Source: Protula sp. h YS-2021
Taxonomy: Eukaryota > Annelida > Polychaeta > Sabellida > Serpulidae
Assembly (NCBI GenBank): GCA_949752745.1
Contig: OX457028.1
Location: 22,242,352-22,306,351, forward strand
DNA: 64,000 nucleotides
Reading direction: 5' to 3'
Of this stretch, positions 1 to 6,657 are shown piece after piece. The stretch's first letter is position 1, and every line of letters begins with the position of its first letter. Position numbers and translations under genes: made by a program. Under the pieces are notes generated by a model. That model was not told the origin of the DNA, did not search any database, and was given only the letters and a program-made list of their open reading frames with translations.

Positions 1-1
1 A

Positions 2-43
2 CAAAGACCAATCATATTGAACTTCTGCAGACGAATGAAATAA
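2..43 (+). other. Possible 3' end of a flanking gene cut by the left window edge
   Basis: An open frame ends at TAA 41-43. With the Polinton and one target duplication removed, this stop would lie 27 bases before the histone-type stem-loop at 19531. The residues do not match the end of any core histone. It could be an unusual histone, another stem-loop gene or chance. Confidence 0.25.
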
Positions 44-53
44 GAAATCTTCG

Positions 54-59
54 CAAAAA
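54..59. repeat. Target-site duplication, left copy (CAAAAA)
   Basis: The six bases CAAAAA directly precede the AG terminus of the element and recur exactly at 19514-19519 after the CT terminus. Six-base duplications are typical of Polintons. Confidence 0.93.
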
Positions 60-210
60 AGTAGTGGGAAAATACGGGTTTGAGCACGCGGGTGCTCAAA
101 CCCGTACGGGTTTGGGCACGCGCGTGCTCAAACCCGTATTTTCAGGTGTTTTGAAACCCGTACGGGTTTGAGCACAGGTGTGTTGAAACCCGTACGGGTT
201 TGAGCACACC
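60..210. repeat. Left terminal inverted repeat (151 bp), built of nested palindromes
   Basis: It matches the reverse complement of 19331-19513 except for one 32-bp unit missing on the left. Internally it is made of the palindromic core AAACCCGTACGGGTTT, joined by GAGCAC/GTGCTC arms, so each strand can fold into several hairpins. Such iterated palindromes at the ends of a protein-primed element are plausible binding sites for the replication or integration proteins, but that role is inference. Confidence 0.93.
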
Positions 211-211
211 T

Positions 212-247
212 TCTGTAGCATGGGGGGCTGACTGCACGGATTGCTAC
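212..247. repeat. 36-bp inverted copy of a segment of the right-end zinc-protein gene
   Basis: Positions 212-247 are the exact reverse complement of 18838-18873, which lies inside the coding sequence of the cysteine-rich gene 18697-19011. It starts one base after the left inverted repeat ends. The left terminus therefore looks like the right terminus with an internal stretch of about 457 bp removed. Confidence 0.88.
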
Positions 248-257
248 ATGGAAGTAG

Positions 258-265
258 TATAAAAG
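258..265 (+). promoter_or_regulatory. TATA box of the first left-arm gene
   Basis: TATAAAAG. A start site 25-30 bases downstream would fall near 285-292, which is after the ATG at 278. The ATG at 329 is therefore the likelier start of the gene. Confidence 0.65.
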
Positions 266-328
266 CATGAGTGAAACATGTCAACTAGTCAACTAGTAAT
301 ACATTGTGTGACGAGAAAAGACTTCACA

Positions 329-796
329 ATGTCAGCATTACTTCTTGACAGATGTATGACTATGGACGACGTCTTCAAAGTGAATTATACTAACTATGTG
401 TTTTCAAAGCTTCCTACTTTTGAATGGGATTGGATGCAGCAAGTGAAGAATTTACATCTGCATTGGGAAGCTGTCGGAAAGACTATTCCAAGTGATTTCA
501 TCGACTCGTTTCTACGTGACTGTGAAGATCTACATATACTATCAACTTATAACATTGATTTAACATTTATCATATCAACTTATGACATTGATTCAGCATT
601 TATCAACGCGAATACAATTTGGGCAGTTGAGCTCATGTTAGTTGTAGCTGCAAGAATCATTTTACTTTATGATGATGATGTTCCATTGACGACGAATGTA
701 TCAGACCTTGTTCGATTCAACCATGGACGAGTTGAAGTGAATTCAAACGTTTGCAAGAAGTTTGAAAAGCTTGACTCAGCAACCAGTTGGGTATAA
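329..796 (+). CDS. Left-arm protein A1 (unknown, member of a three-gene family)
   Basis: A protein of 155 residues if started at 329; an in-frame ATG at 278 lies upstream of the predicted transcription start. No known domain is recognised. Near its N-terminus an MDDVFKVNY segment and later aromatic-rich helices align loosely with the family of 1028-1348 and 2111-2470 (Met, acidic residues, then FK-x2-Y/W). It contains a short internal duplication (two copies of a STY-x-IDxxFI motif) encoded around 541-606. Its stop codon lies inside the next TATA box (792-799). Acidic and helical overall, with no signal peptide and one hydrophobic stretch before the C-terminus (about residues 95-115 of the protein). 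Probably an accessory, early-type gene; function unknown. Confidence 0.6.
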   Translation: MSALLLDRCMTMDDVFKVNYTNYVFSKLPTFEWDWMQQVKNLHLHWEAVGKTIPSDFIDSFLRDCEDLHILSTYNIDLTFIISTYDIDSAFINANTIWAVELMLVVAARIILLYDDDVPLTTNVSDLVRFNHGRVEVNSNVCKKFEKLDSATSWV

Positions 797-886
797 AAGG
801 GAGTGAACTCAGCAGAGTGAAGTCATTTCTCAGCAGACAGTTGGAGGGAGTGGAGAACAAGACAAGCAACGCAGCGCAGGTATGAG
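792..886 (+). promoter_or_regulatory. Strong orphan TATA promoter followed by a consensus splice donor
   Basis: GGGTATAAAAGGGAGTG (TATAAAAG at 792-799) would start RNA near 820. No ORF follows in the next 200 bases. Instead CAG|GTATGAG at 877-886 is an excellent 5' splice site. The next gene (1028) has its own TATA box at 980. This looks like a promoter plus a short non-coding leader exon that could be spliced onto genes further along, possibly the TATA-less central capsid block. Promoter and donor motifs are visible; the splicing is inference. Confidence 0.5.
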
Positions 887-933
887 CACAGTTTCCGGAA
901 GTGAATGTAAATTATTTCGTTAAAGCAGTGAGA

Positions 934-973
934 GACGAAATGACGCATCATTTCGTCATCACATCATTTCGTC
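934..973 (+). promoter_or_regulatory. Hairpin and repeat of TCATTTCGTC upstream of a TATA box
   Basis: GACGAAATGA (934-943) and TCATTTCGTC (948-957) form a perfect 10-bp stem with a 4-base loop, and TCATTTCGTC recurs at 964-973. The TATA box begins 6 bases later. The TGACG cores resemble CRE/AP-1-type sites; a factor is not identified. Confidence 0.5.
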
Positions 974-979
974 ACAGCA

Positions 980-987
980 TATAAAAG
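980..987 (+). promoter_or_regulatory. TATA box of gene 1028
   Basis: TATAAAAG followed by GGG, 41 bases upstream of the ATG at 1028. Confidence 0.7.
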
Positions 988-1027
988 GGGTAACATAATA
1001 CATTCATGAAGAGTAAAAAAAAAAAAC

Positions 1028-1348
1028 ATGGAAGAAGACAGAGCTATGGAAAAAATATTTAAGGATTGGTACGCTACATGGATGTTTTCACGCATTCGAG
1101 TAGAAAATCCAGCACTATGGTGGGAAGACATTAACAAAAAATGGTCAAGTGCACATGTTATAGTTTCTTCATATATTCTTTTCAATGGATTTAAGGATGA
1201 ATGTGAAGAATTGAATCTTCCTTACCAACGGTTTAATATACAGGAAGCTATGCAAAAAACAGAACATGAATGGCTGCCTGAAGTAAAAGAACTCGTTAGA
1301 AAGTGGTTCATAGCCTATTGGGGTGAGGAATCAAATATGATTGGTTAA
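1028..1348 (+). CDS. Left-arm protein A2 (unknown, paralogue of 2111-2470)
   Basis: A 106-residue acidic, tryptophan-rich protein. It shares with the product of 2111-2470 the pattern M-E-x2-R-x-M-E-x2-FK-x2-YA-x-WM near the start, a central Cys/Leu-Pro segment, and QK-(T/A)-x2-(E/D)-WLP-(E/D) near the end. These are clearly paralogues. No catalytic motif, zinc site, signal peptide or membrane segment is visible. It has its own TATA box and sits beside other small genes, as expected for an accessory early gene. Function unknown. Confidence 0.75.
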   Translation: MEEDRAMEKIFKDWYATWMFSRIRVENPALWWEDINKKWSSAHVIVSSYILFNGFKDECEELNLPYQRFNIQEAMQKTEHEWLPEVKELVRKWFIAYWGEESNMIG

Positions 1349-1434
1349 AAATTCTGTAACGTCTTCAAGCAACTCTGATTGGTTAAAAAATTCAATAACG
1401 TCTTCAAGCAACTCATAATATAATTGGTTAACGC
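1339..1434 (+). promoter_or_regulatory. Tandem CCAAT-type repeats upstream of gene 1504
   Basis: Two 38-39-bp units (1339-1376, 1377-1415) each begin GATTGGTTAAAAA and contain TAACGTCTTCAAGCAACTC; a third ATTGGTTAACG follows at 1423-1433. ATTGG is an inverted CCAAT box. The first unit overlaps the end of gene 1028. Confidence 0.55.
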
Positions 1435-1439
1435 TTTTA

Positions 1440-1469
1440 TGACGTCATATGGTATATGACATATAAAAG
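1440..1469 (+). promoter_or_regulatory. Palindromic CRE plus TATA box of gene 1504
   Basis: TGACGTCA at 1440-1447 is a perfect cAMP-response-element palindrome. TATAAAAG follows at 1462-1469, 35 bases before the ATG at 1504. This is the best-formed host-type promoter in the left arm, and it suggests control by CREB/ATF-class factors. Confidence 0.7.
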
Positions 1470-1503
1470 GAATGAACTCTAGTATTACTCAACAGTCACA
1501 ACC

Positions 1504-2139
1504 ATGAACGCAACCATGAACACATCATTTGAAATCAGTCATAACTTACAAGTCTGTGTAGAAGAAGGAGCATATGGAAGCTTTGCACGTCTTTTACGTG
1601 GGTCAAGATGGATTGTTCTCTCAACTCTTATGTGGGATAAAATAAGAGTCAATAGTTACCACATGCGAGATGAAGGATATGAACTCAAACTTTCTGACGA
1701 TAAACATATTACAGTCATTAAGTTTGCTGAAAAGAGATATGTCAGTTTTCACTGGATTCGAGAAGTGAACAGTAAAGTGTACAACAACTACATCAACCTA
1801 AATGATGAGGAATGGAATACATTTTTAGATATTATACCAAAAGTTGCAGAGCTGTTGAAAGGAAAATGTCATGAAACATTGAAAATACAGCTTTTTCATC
1901 AACGTATGAAAGAAAGCGAGCTGAAGAAAGAGGATCTGAGAGAAGTGAGAAATTGTAACAAACACGCGTACAACCAACTTGCTTACATTTGTGAGTACTG
2001 TGGTGGATCTGAGTTCTTTGGAGACAAGTGTCATTGTCATAAATACAACTGTAAAGACTGTGAACCAGACAATTTCTGTAAGGTGTGTGGTGAACTTAAG
2101 GTAGAACCACATGGAATCGTATCGCATAATGGAATTTGA
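1504..2139 (+). CDS. PC4-like candidate with C-terminal zinc domain
   Basis: A 211-residue protein. Residues 61-118 closely match the product of 9225-9563 (shared pattern EG-x-EL-x-LS, then F-H-x-I-x2-VN-x2-VY-x2-YINLN-x-EEW-x-TF). The spacing of beta strands followed by an EEW helix resembles the PC4 ssDNA-binding fold seen more clearly in 2533-2916. An earlier segment (about 25-50) has a weaker strand-helix echo, so the protein may hold two half-modules. Residues 163-195 carry eight cysteines (CxxC, CxC, CxxC, CxxC), enough for two zinc ions. The end overlaps gene 2111 by 29 bases in another frame. A nucleic-acid-binding role is inferred; the PC4 link is tentative. Confidence 0.65.
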   Translation: MNATMNTSFEISHNLQVCVEEGAYGSFARLLRGSRWIVLSTLMWDKIRVNSYHMRDEGYELKLSDDKHITVIKFAEKRYVSFHWIREVNSKVYNNYINLNDEEWNTFLDIIPKVAELLKGKCHETLKIQLFHQRMKESELKKEDLREVRNCNKHAYNQLAYICEYCGGSEFFGDKCHCHKYNCKDCEPDNFCKVCGELKVEPHGIVSHNGI

Positions 2140-2470
2140 ATTTAAAAAACGTTATGCTCATTGGATGTACATTAGTTTACAGCGAGAAAAGTCTTTTGTT
2201 TTAACACCTCATTTTTCTTTGAATGAAAAACTTGATTCTGTGTTTATATACTTTAATACATACTGGAAAAAAGCACGGCTTAACTTACCGATTCATCAAG
2301 TGTTGGTGGAATTTACACAAAAGTGTAACAGCCTTGGTGTACCACATGAACAATTTATGTTAGGACTAGCATTACAAAAGGCTGATTATGATTGGCTACC
2401 AGACATTCGTTTTTTAGTAGCAGAAATGTGTTTAGTTACGCATGCGCCAGTGGACACTTCTACACAATAA
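2111..2470 (+). CDS. Left-arm protein A3 (unknown, paralogue of 1028-1348)
   Basis: A 119-residue protein that starts inside the end of gene 1504 in another reading frame. It shares with 1028-1348 the N-terminal pattern ME-x2-R-x-ME-x-EFK-x2-YA-x-WM, a middle Cys-x-Leu/Pro segment and a C-terminal QKA-x2-DWLPDI. No recognised domain. The overlap and the lack of a clear TATA box of its own suggest expression from the gene 1504 transcript. Function unknown; probably an accessory protein. Confidence 0.75.
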   Translation: MESYRIMEFEFKKRYAHWMYISLQREKSFVLTPHFSLNEKLDSVFIYFNTYWKKARLNLPIHQVLVEFTQKCNSLGVPHEQFMLGLALQKADYDWLPDIRFLVAEMCLVTHAPVDTSTQ

Positions 2471-2473
2471 AAG
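2464..2473 (+). promoter_or_regulatory. Weak TATA-like box before the PC4-like gene
   Basis: AATAAAAGGG lies about 60 bases before the ATG at 2533. It is a poorer match than the other left-arm TATA boxes but keeps the AAAAGGG tail. Confidence 0.35.
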
Positions 2474-2532
2474 GGTACAACACAGTCACTCCTCATCATT
2501 TTAAAACGAACCGCTGAGGAGTGAACGTCAAC

Positions 2533-2916
2533 ATGAATTCAGGAGAAATAAAAGTTAGTGAGGAACCAGCTACTAGACAAGAAAGTGTAAACAATATACT
2601 ACAACACTTAAAACAATCCGTTCTTATCCCAACTGCACAAGGTGTGAAAGTGAGTGGTGAACCAGCCTTCACGCAAGAAAGTGCTACACCACAACAACAA
2701 AACTTAAAAGTTCTCATCCCAATTGGGAATGGAAAAGGTGTGAAAGTGTGTCGATACAAGCAAAAACTCTATGTAAATATCCGCGACTATATTACCACAA
2801 AAGATGGACGTACTTATGCTAGCAAACGAGGTATACTGCTTACACCAGCTGAGTGGAAGCAACTACGGAAGAGTAGTAGGGAAATAGACAGTCTAATAAA
2901 AGAACATTTAAAGTAA
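2533..2916 (+). CDS. PC4-like single-stranded DNA-binding / transcription coactivator protein
   Basis: 127 residues from the ATG at 2533 (the frame is open from a GTG at 2521, unlikely as a start in a eukaryote). Residues 66-125 match the PC4 (p15, SUB1) core: basic VKV strand, Y-x-N-IRDY, a T-x-DG turn, SKRGI-x-L-x-P-x-EW-x-QL and a terminal helix. Known PC4 proteins bind ssDNA as dimers and aid transcription and repair. The N-terminal half contains two copies of an EPA-x2-QES ... VLIP ... GVKV repeat (about 8-40 and 40-72). It may protect or organise ssDNA during protein-primed strand-displacement replication, or act in transcription; this role is inference. Confidence 0.72.
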   Translation: MNSGEIKVSEEPATRQESVNNILQHLKQSVLIPTAQGVKVSGEPAFTQESATPQQQNLKVLIPIGNGKGVKVCRYKQKLYVNIRDYITTKDGRTYASKRGILLTPAEWKQLRKSSREIDSLIKEHLK

Positions 2917-3105
2917 TATGCTTGTTATAGAAACATGAGTTATAGAAAGTGTAATAAAAGAACTTTCAAAGTAAAATGGTTGTTATAGAAACAGTTATAC
3001 ATATAAACATGAGTTATAGTTAAGCTGTAGTTAAGCATAGATATAATGTTTTTAATGCTATTGTAAAATAAATGGTTTTATTGTTACTGAATGTGTTTTT
3101 ATACC
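2917..3105. other. AT-rich spacer between PC4-like gene and integrase
   Basis: 189 bases with no ORF and no TATA box. Short direct repeats (GTTATAGAAA, AACATGAGTTATAG) are present. AATAAA-type signals (about 2950 and 3068) could end left-arm transcripts. Confidence 0.5.
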
Positions 3106-4203
3106 ATGGCTAAATGGAAAGATTATTTAAATCAAATTTATTTTGATCCAAGTCATCCTGGTGCTTTTGCTGGGCCTTATAAATTATATCAACTTCTGAA
3201 GCAAACAGGAAAAGCAACTTCATATAATAACGTTAAAAAATGGATTCGTGATCAAGACGCCTTTACACTCTTACAACCCGTCAAGTACAAATTTAAACGA
3301 CAGCGTATTATAACACAAGGTATAGATGACTTATGGGATACAGATTTAGCTGACGTTACCAATCTTTCTCCACACAACGAAAGCATTCGTTTTCTGCTAG
3401 TCGTCATTGATGTTTTTTCTAAATATTTGTGGATTGAACCATTACCAAATAAAAAACATGACTCTGTGGTACAAGCCTTTAAAACCATTTTCCAGAAAAC
3501 AGACAGACGACCTAAGTTGTTACGGTCAGATAAAGGGACAGAATTCACCAACCGGTGGGTGAAAGAATTTCTGAAAAAACAAGGTATTCATGTCTACACA
3601 ACTAAAAATGAAACCAAAGCGAATTATGCTGAACGTGTCATACGTACCGTAAAAGGTTTGATGTACCGTTATTTTCTTAAAAATCAAACATACAAGTACA
3701 CTGACATCTTACAACAACTTGTAGCTAATTACAACAATAGACCTCATACCTCACTACATGGCTTATCACCTGCTGGTGTAAATAAAACAAACGAAGCCAA
3801 AGTATGGAAACGTATGTACATGGACACTATTAAATTTTCTAAAAAAGTTAAACCATATAAATTTAAAATAAAAGCTCAAGCACGTATTTCTCATATGAAA
3901 TATGTATTTCAACGTGACTATCAACAGAAGTGGACTGAAGAAGTCTTTATCATTACGCATCGGTGTCGAAAACAGGGTATTAACTTGTACAGACTTAAAG
4001 ACTTTATGGATGAGCCTATAGATGGTCATTTTTATGAAGAAGAATTACAATCCGTTTCAAAAGACGCTGATTCATTATTTAAAGTGGAAAAAGTTTTAAA
4101 AACACGTAAAAGAAAAGGACAAACAGAACACTTTGTGAAGTGGATGGGCTGGCCGAAAAAATTCAACAGTTGGATAAAAGACCAAGACATACAGTGGTTT
4201 TAA
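3106..4203 (+). CDS. Retroviral-type integrase with C-terminal chromodomain
   Basis: 365 residues from the ATG at 3106, chosen for its strong context (ACCATGG) over an in-frame ATG at 3091. The RVE catalytic core has Asp80 (WDTD), Asp142 (RSDKGTEF) and Glu176 (NYAER), followed by the NNRPH segment. An SH3-like region follows at about 262-320 and a chromodomain at 324-362, with aromatic cage-type residues in FVKWMGW. Polinton integrases join the element ends to host DNA and give 6-bp duplications, which matches the flanks here. The chromodomain is thought to steer insertion toward marked chromatin. It ends 1 base before the ATPase start. The gene appears intact. Confidence 0.96.
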   Translation: MAKWKDYLNQIYFDPSHPGAFAGPYKLYQLLKQTGKATSYNNVKKWIRDQDAFTLLQPVKYKFKRQRIITQGIDDLWDTDLADVTNLSPHNESIRFLLVVIDVFSKYLWIEPLPNKKHDSVVQAFKTIFQKTDRRPKLLRSDKGTEFTNRWVKEFLKKQGIHVYTTKNETKANYAERVIRTVKGLMYRYFLKNQTYKYTDILQQLVANYNNRPHTSLHGLSPAGVNKTNEAKVWKRMYMDTIKFSKKVKPYKFKIKAQARISHMKYVFQRDYQQKWTEEVFIITHRCRKQGINLYRLKDFMDEPIDGHFYEEELQSVSKDADSLFKVEKVLKTRKRKGQTEHFVKWMGWPKKFNSWIKDQDIQWF

Positions 4204-4204
4204 C

Positions 4205-4837
4205 ATGCAATTCAAACACCCGTTTACATGTTTATGTTCTGGACCCACTGGAAGTGGAAAAACATCTCTAGTGAAAGCTATTATTGAGCATAAACTCATT
4301 TATCCACCACCACAACATATTTTATGGTTATATGGTGCAGACCAACCTTTATACAAGTCTATGCGTCAGGTAATATTTCATAAAGGTATACCAGAAGACA
4401 TTGAAGACCGATTTGATCCTAAAACAACTAATCTCTTGGTTATTGATGACTTAATGACACAGTGTCATAGCGATGAACGTATGACGCGTTTGTTTAGCGT
4501 GGCTAGCAGTCATAATAATTTGAGCATTCTGTTTATTGTGCACAATTTGTTTCATCAAGGAAAAGAAATGCGAAATATTAGTTTGAACTCTAATTATATT
4601 ATTTTGTTTAAGAATCCAAGAGATAATCAACAAATTACAACATTAGCACGTCAAATGTATCCAGGCAAATCACAATTTTTAATTGAAGCGTTTCAAGACG
4701 CTACAACCAAACCTTTTGGTTATTTGCTTATTGACTTAAAACCAAAAACAGAAGAACACCTTCGCATTCGTACTGGTATTTTACCACATGACATACCTTT
4801 CGTTTATGTAAATAAGGCTATGTCTATAGCACAGTAG
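4205..4837 (+). CDS. FtsK/HerA-type genome-packaging ATPase
   Basis: 210 residues. Walker A GPTGSGKT at 13-20 and Walker B LLVIDDLM at 77-84 (Asp81/Asp82) identify the packaging ATPase shared by Polintons, virophages and other double-jelly-roll viruses (A32-like). It would drive DNA into capsids. It follows the integrase with a one-base gap and precedes the pX-like gene. Length is typical and the frame is intact. Confidence 0.94.
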   Translation: MQFKHPFTCLCSGPTGSGKTSLVKAIIEHKLIYPPPQHILWLYGADQPLYKSMRQVIFHKGIPEDIEDRFDPKTTNLLVIDDLMTQCHSDERMTRLFSVASSHNNLSILFIVHNLFHQGKEMRNISLNSNYIILFKNPRDNQQITTLARQMYPGKSQFLIEAFQDATTKPFGYLLIDLKPKTEEHLRIRTGILPHDIPFVYVNKAMSIAQ

Positions 4838-4869
4838 TCATTTCTAGCTTTTACATTGAATGAAGCAAC

Positions 4870-5197
4870 ATGTCAAAGCGACTAAAATCAAATCAACCAT
4901 TCCTTCATTTGCTTGCACGCAGTGGACCACAGCGACGTAAAGTTTTACTTAAACAAGCGACAAAAGAAGAATTGACTAGTTTGTTTGAAATTTGTCTCAA
5001 CATTTTAAAAGGGCATATACCATTAAATCCGCAAGCTTATAAAAAGCTGAAACGTCATAAACACTTGTTGAGAACACTGAGTAACAAAAAAGTATCTCTT
5101 AAACATAAAAAAGAAGCTAATTAATCAAAAAGGTGGTTTTATTGGGACTTTAGCAACGTTTGCCCTACCCCTATTAGCACAGCTTATACGACGATGA
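4870..5197 (+). CDS. pX-like basic virion core protein, tail split off by a +1 frameshift
   Basis: The open frame from 4870 gives 84 residues, Lys/Arg-rich, with the helical segment seen in small core proteins of Polintons and adintoviruses; it stops at 5122-5124. The next frame, from about 5111, continues with a QKGGF motif and a hydrophobic Leu/Ala-rich tail, to a stop at 5195-5197. This is the usual C-terminus of this family. The break sits in an A6 run at 5107-5112. The decayed neighbour copy (about 20170) has one base fewer there and keeps the frames joined, so the lesion is private to this copy (or a sequencing error). The tail's stop overlaps the next ATG as ATGA. In virions the protein probably condenses DNA. 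Confidence 0.72.
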
Positions 5198-5742
5198 AAC
5201 ACACAGAGAAAATGGTGTTGATTCCAGAATCTGAATATTTTATGTTGTTAGAACTTAAAAAGTCTCAGTCTAAGGAGAGTGATTTGAAAAGTAAAATAAA
5301 ACATGTATTGAAAGCTGAAAGGAATCATGAATCTGCTAAAAAGATGTCACAGCTTGTGGGAGAATATATACGCTACAAACAAAAACGTGGTACACCTCCA
5401 GATAAAAAAACAGATATAGTACAGTATTTTCCACCTACATATCATCAAAAGGTGACTTTAGTATTAAAAGAATTGAAAGACAATGGAATACAGTGGACTG
5501 AACAGAAAGAACTTGTGTTAAGTACGGGTGAAGTCATTTCTAATTCAAATATTGTTGACTTATTGAAAGAAGCACTGGTGGGGTCACGAAAGAAAGAACG
5601 TGAAAGTGTACCAGTTGGATGGAAAGAGTTTATTGAGGCTATAGCAAAAAGTAACATTCCCTTAACCATTTTTACAAAACGTACAACCATACAAGATATT
5701 AAAAAAGCCCGTCAACATGAGCTGGAATGGGAAATGTATTAA
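5194..5742 (+). CDS. Conserved Polinton protein of unknown function (PY-like)
   Basis: 182 residues, charged, with predicted helices throughout. A TPPDKKTDIVQYFPP segment lies mid-protein, and a conserved VGW-x2-FI-x-AIAKSNIP segment near the C-terminus. It sits in the invariant place between pX-like and minor capsid genes, and a decayed homologue occupies the same place at 20250-20788. Its start overlaps the pX-tail stop. It may correspond to the PY protein described in Polintons, but I cannot confirm this without alignment. A virion or morphogenesis role is inferred only from location. Confidence 0.75.
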   Translation: MKHTEKMVLIPESEYFMLLELKKSQSKESDLKSKIKHVLKAERNHESAKKMSQLVGEYIRYKQKRGTPPDKKTDIVQYFPPTYHQKVTLVLKELKDNGIQWTEQKELVLSTGEVISNSNIVDLLKEALVGSRKKERESVPVGWKEFIEAIAKSNIPLTIFTKRTTIQDIKKARQHELEWEMY

Positions 5743-5761
5743 ATTACCTTCATTACGTTTT

Positions 5762-5878
5762 ATGAAAACCTTCCAAAAAGTACGGTGCTTAAGTGGGTGT
5801 TGTGGAGGTACAGTAGATGAAACTATAAGTCTAGAAATTAATGTTTTACCTAAGCACAAACGGTCATTTTCAATTTAG
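5762..5878 (+). CDS. Conserved 38-codon small ORF before the minor capsid gene
   Basis: ATG at 5762, stop TAG at 5876-5878, five bases before the minor capsid start. The product is basic with a VRCLSGCC motif and a C-terminal SI dipeptide. The decayed relative at about 20812-20922 preserves the same frame and stop position, with matching residues RCLSG, EET and a final VSI, while the DNA differs at many sites. A retained frame in two diverged copies supports a real gene. Function is unknown; its place between virion genes suggests a small structural or cement protein. Confidence 0.6.
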   Translation: MKTFQKVRCLSGCCGGTVDETISLEINVLPKHKRSFSI

Positions 5879-5883
5879 ACGTC

Positions 5884-6657
5884 ATGGAATCAACAAGTTT
5901 TTACATTACTTTGCCAAGCAATGCAAGCAAAGATATTTATCCAAATAATACAGCTTCCACTTTTCAAATACGTATGCCAAAAACAATTTATTTAAGAAAC
6001 AAATTTGAAGTAGCATTAGCAGAAATTCAATACCCTCATACATGGCCTACATTTAAAAAAGATGGAGATTATTCCTTTTGGTATGGTACAGAAGAGTTAA
6101 TTAAAATTCATATTCCTCGAGGTCATTATAGTACAACGGAAGAATTAGTAGATATGTTGAATAGGCAGTTGCTTATAGAAACCAATACAACAGCGATTAC
6201 AGCATTGAAAATAAAATTCAAATACAACACCATCACACGACGCACCCGAATAATTGTAAAAAATGGATATCAACTCGGTCTAAGTCAAGGTTTAGCTGAC
6301 GTGTTAGGATTTCGCGACACAGGTTTATTTACATCTGACGCGGACAGTGAACAAATGTACCAATCAGACTATACCTCTAATATTACACGTGGATTTTACA
6401 CTTTGTATGTGTATTGTAGTATTTGTGATCCTCAAGTTGTTGGTGATTATTATGTCCCTTTATTACGTGCAGTAGCTGTTCAAGGAAAAAATGGTGACAT
6501 AGTCACTAAAACTTATGGGGAACCACATTATGTTTCTGTAAATAGCAACAAGTTCGATACTATTGAAATCAATATCAAGAACGACACAGGGGAAAACGTA
6601 GCATTTGAGAGTGGTAAAGTCATTTGTAAACTTCATTTTAGACAAAAAGCGATATGA
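5884..6657 (+). CDS. Minor capsid protein (penton, single jelly roll)
   Basis: 257 residues. The N-terminus matches the Polinton minor capsid pattern: SFYITLPSN, then DIYPNNTASTF and the ALAEIQYPHTW segment. In Polintons this protein forms the capsid vertices. It directly precedes and overlaps the pVI-like gene (ATGA at 6654-6657), and the major capsid follows. A decayed homologue is at 20927-21659. The gene appears intact. Confidence 0.92.
   Translation: MESTSFYITLPSNASKDIYPNNTASTFQIRMPKTIYLRNKFEVALAEIQYPHTWPTFKKDGDYSFWYGTEELIKIHIPRGHYSTTEELVDMLNRQLLIETNTTAITALKIKFKYNTITRRTRIIVKNGYQLGLSQGLADVLGFRDTGLFTSDADSEQMYQSDYTSNITRGFYTLYVYCSICDPQVVGDYYVPLLRAVAVQGKNGDIVTKTYGEPHYVSVNSNKFDTIEINIKNDTGENVAFESGKVICKLHFRQKAI

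Noticed and set aside
278..328. Upstream ATG extension of the first left-arm gene
   Set aside because: The TATA box at 258 places the RNA start after this ATG.
5101..5115. Programmed -1 frameshift at A AAA AAG in the pX-like gene
   Set aside because: The tail lies in the +1 frame, not -1, and the older copy has one base fewer, so a simple insertion explains it better.
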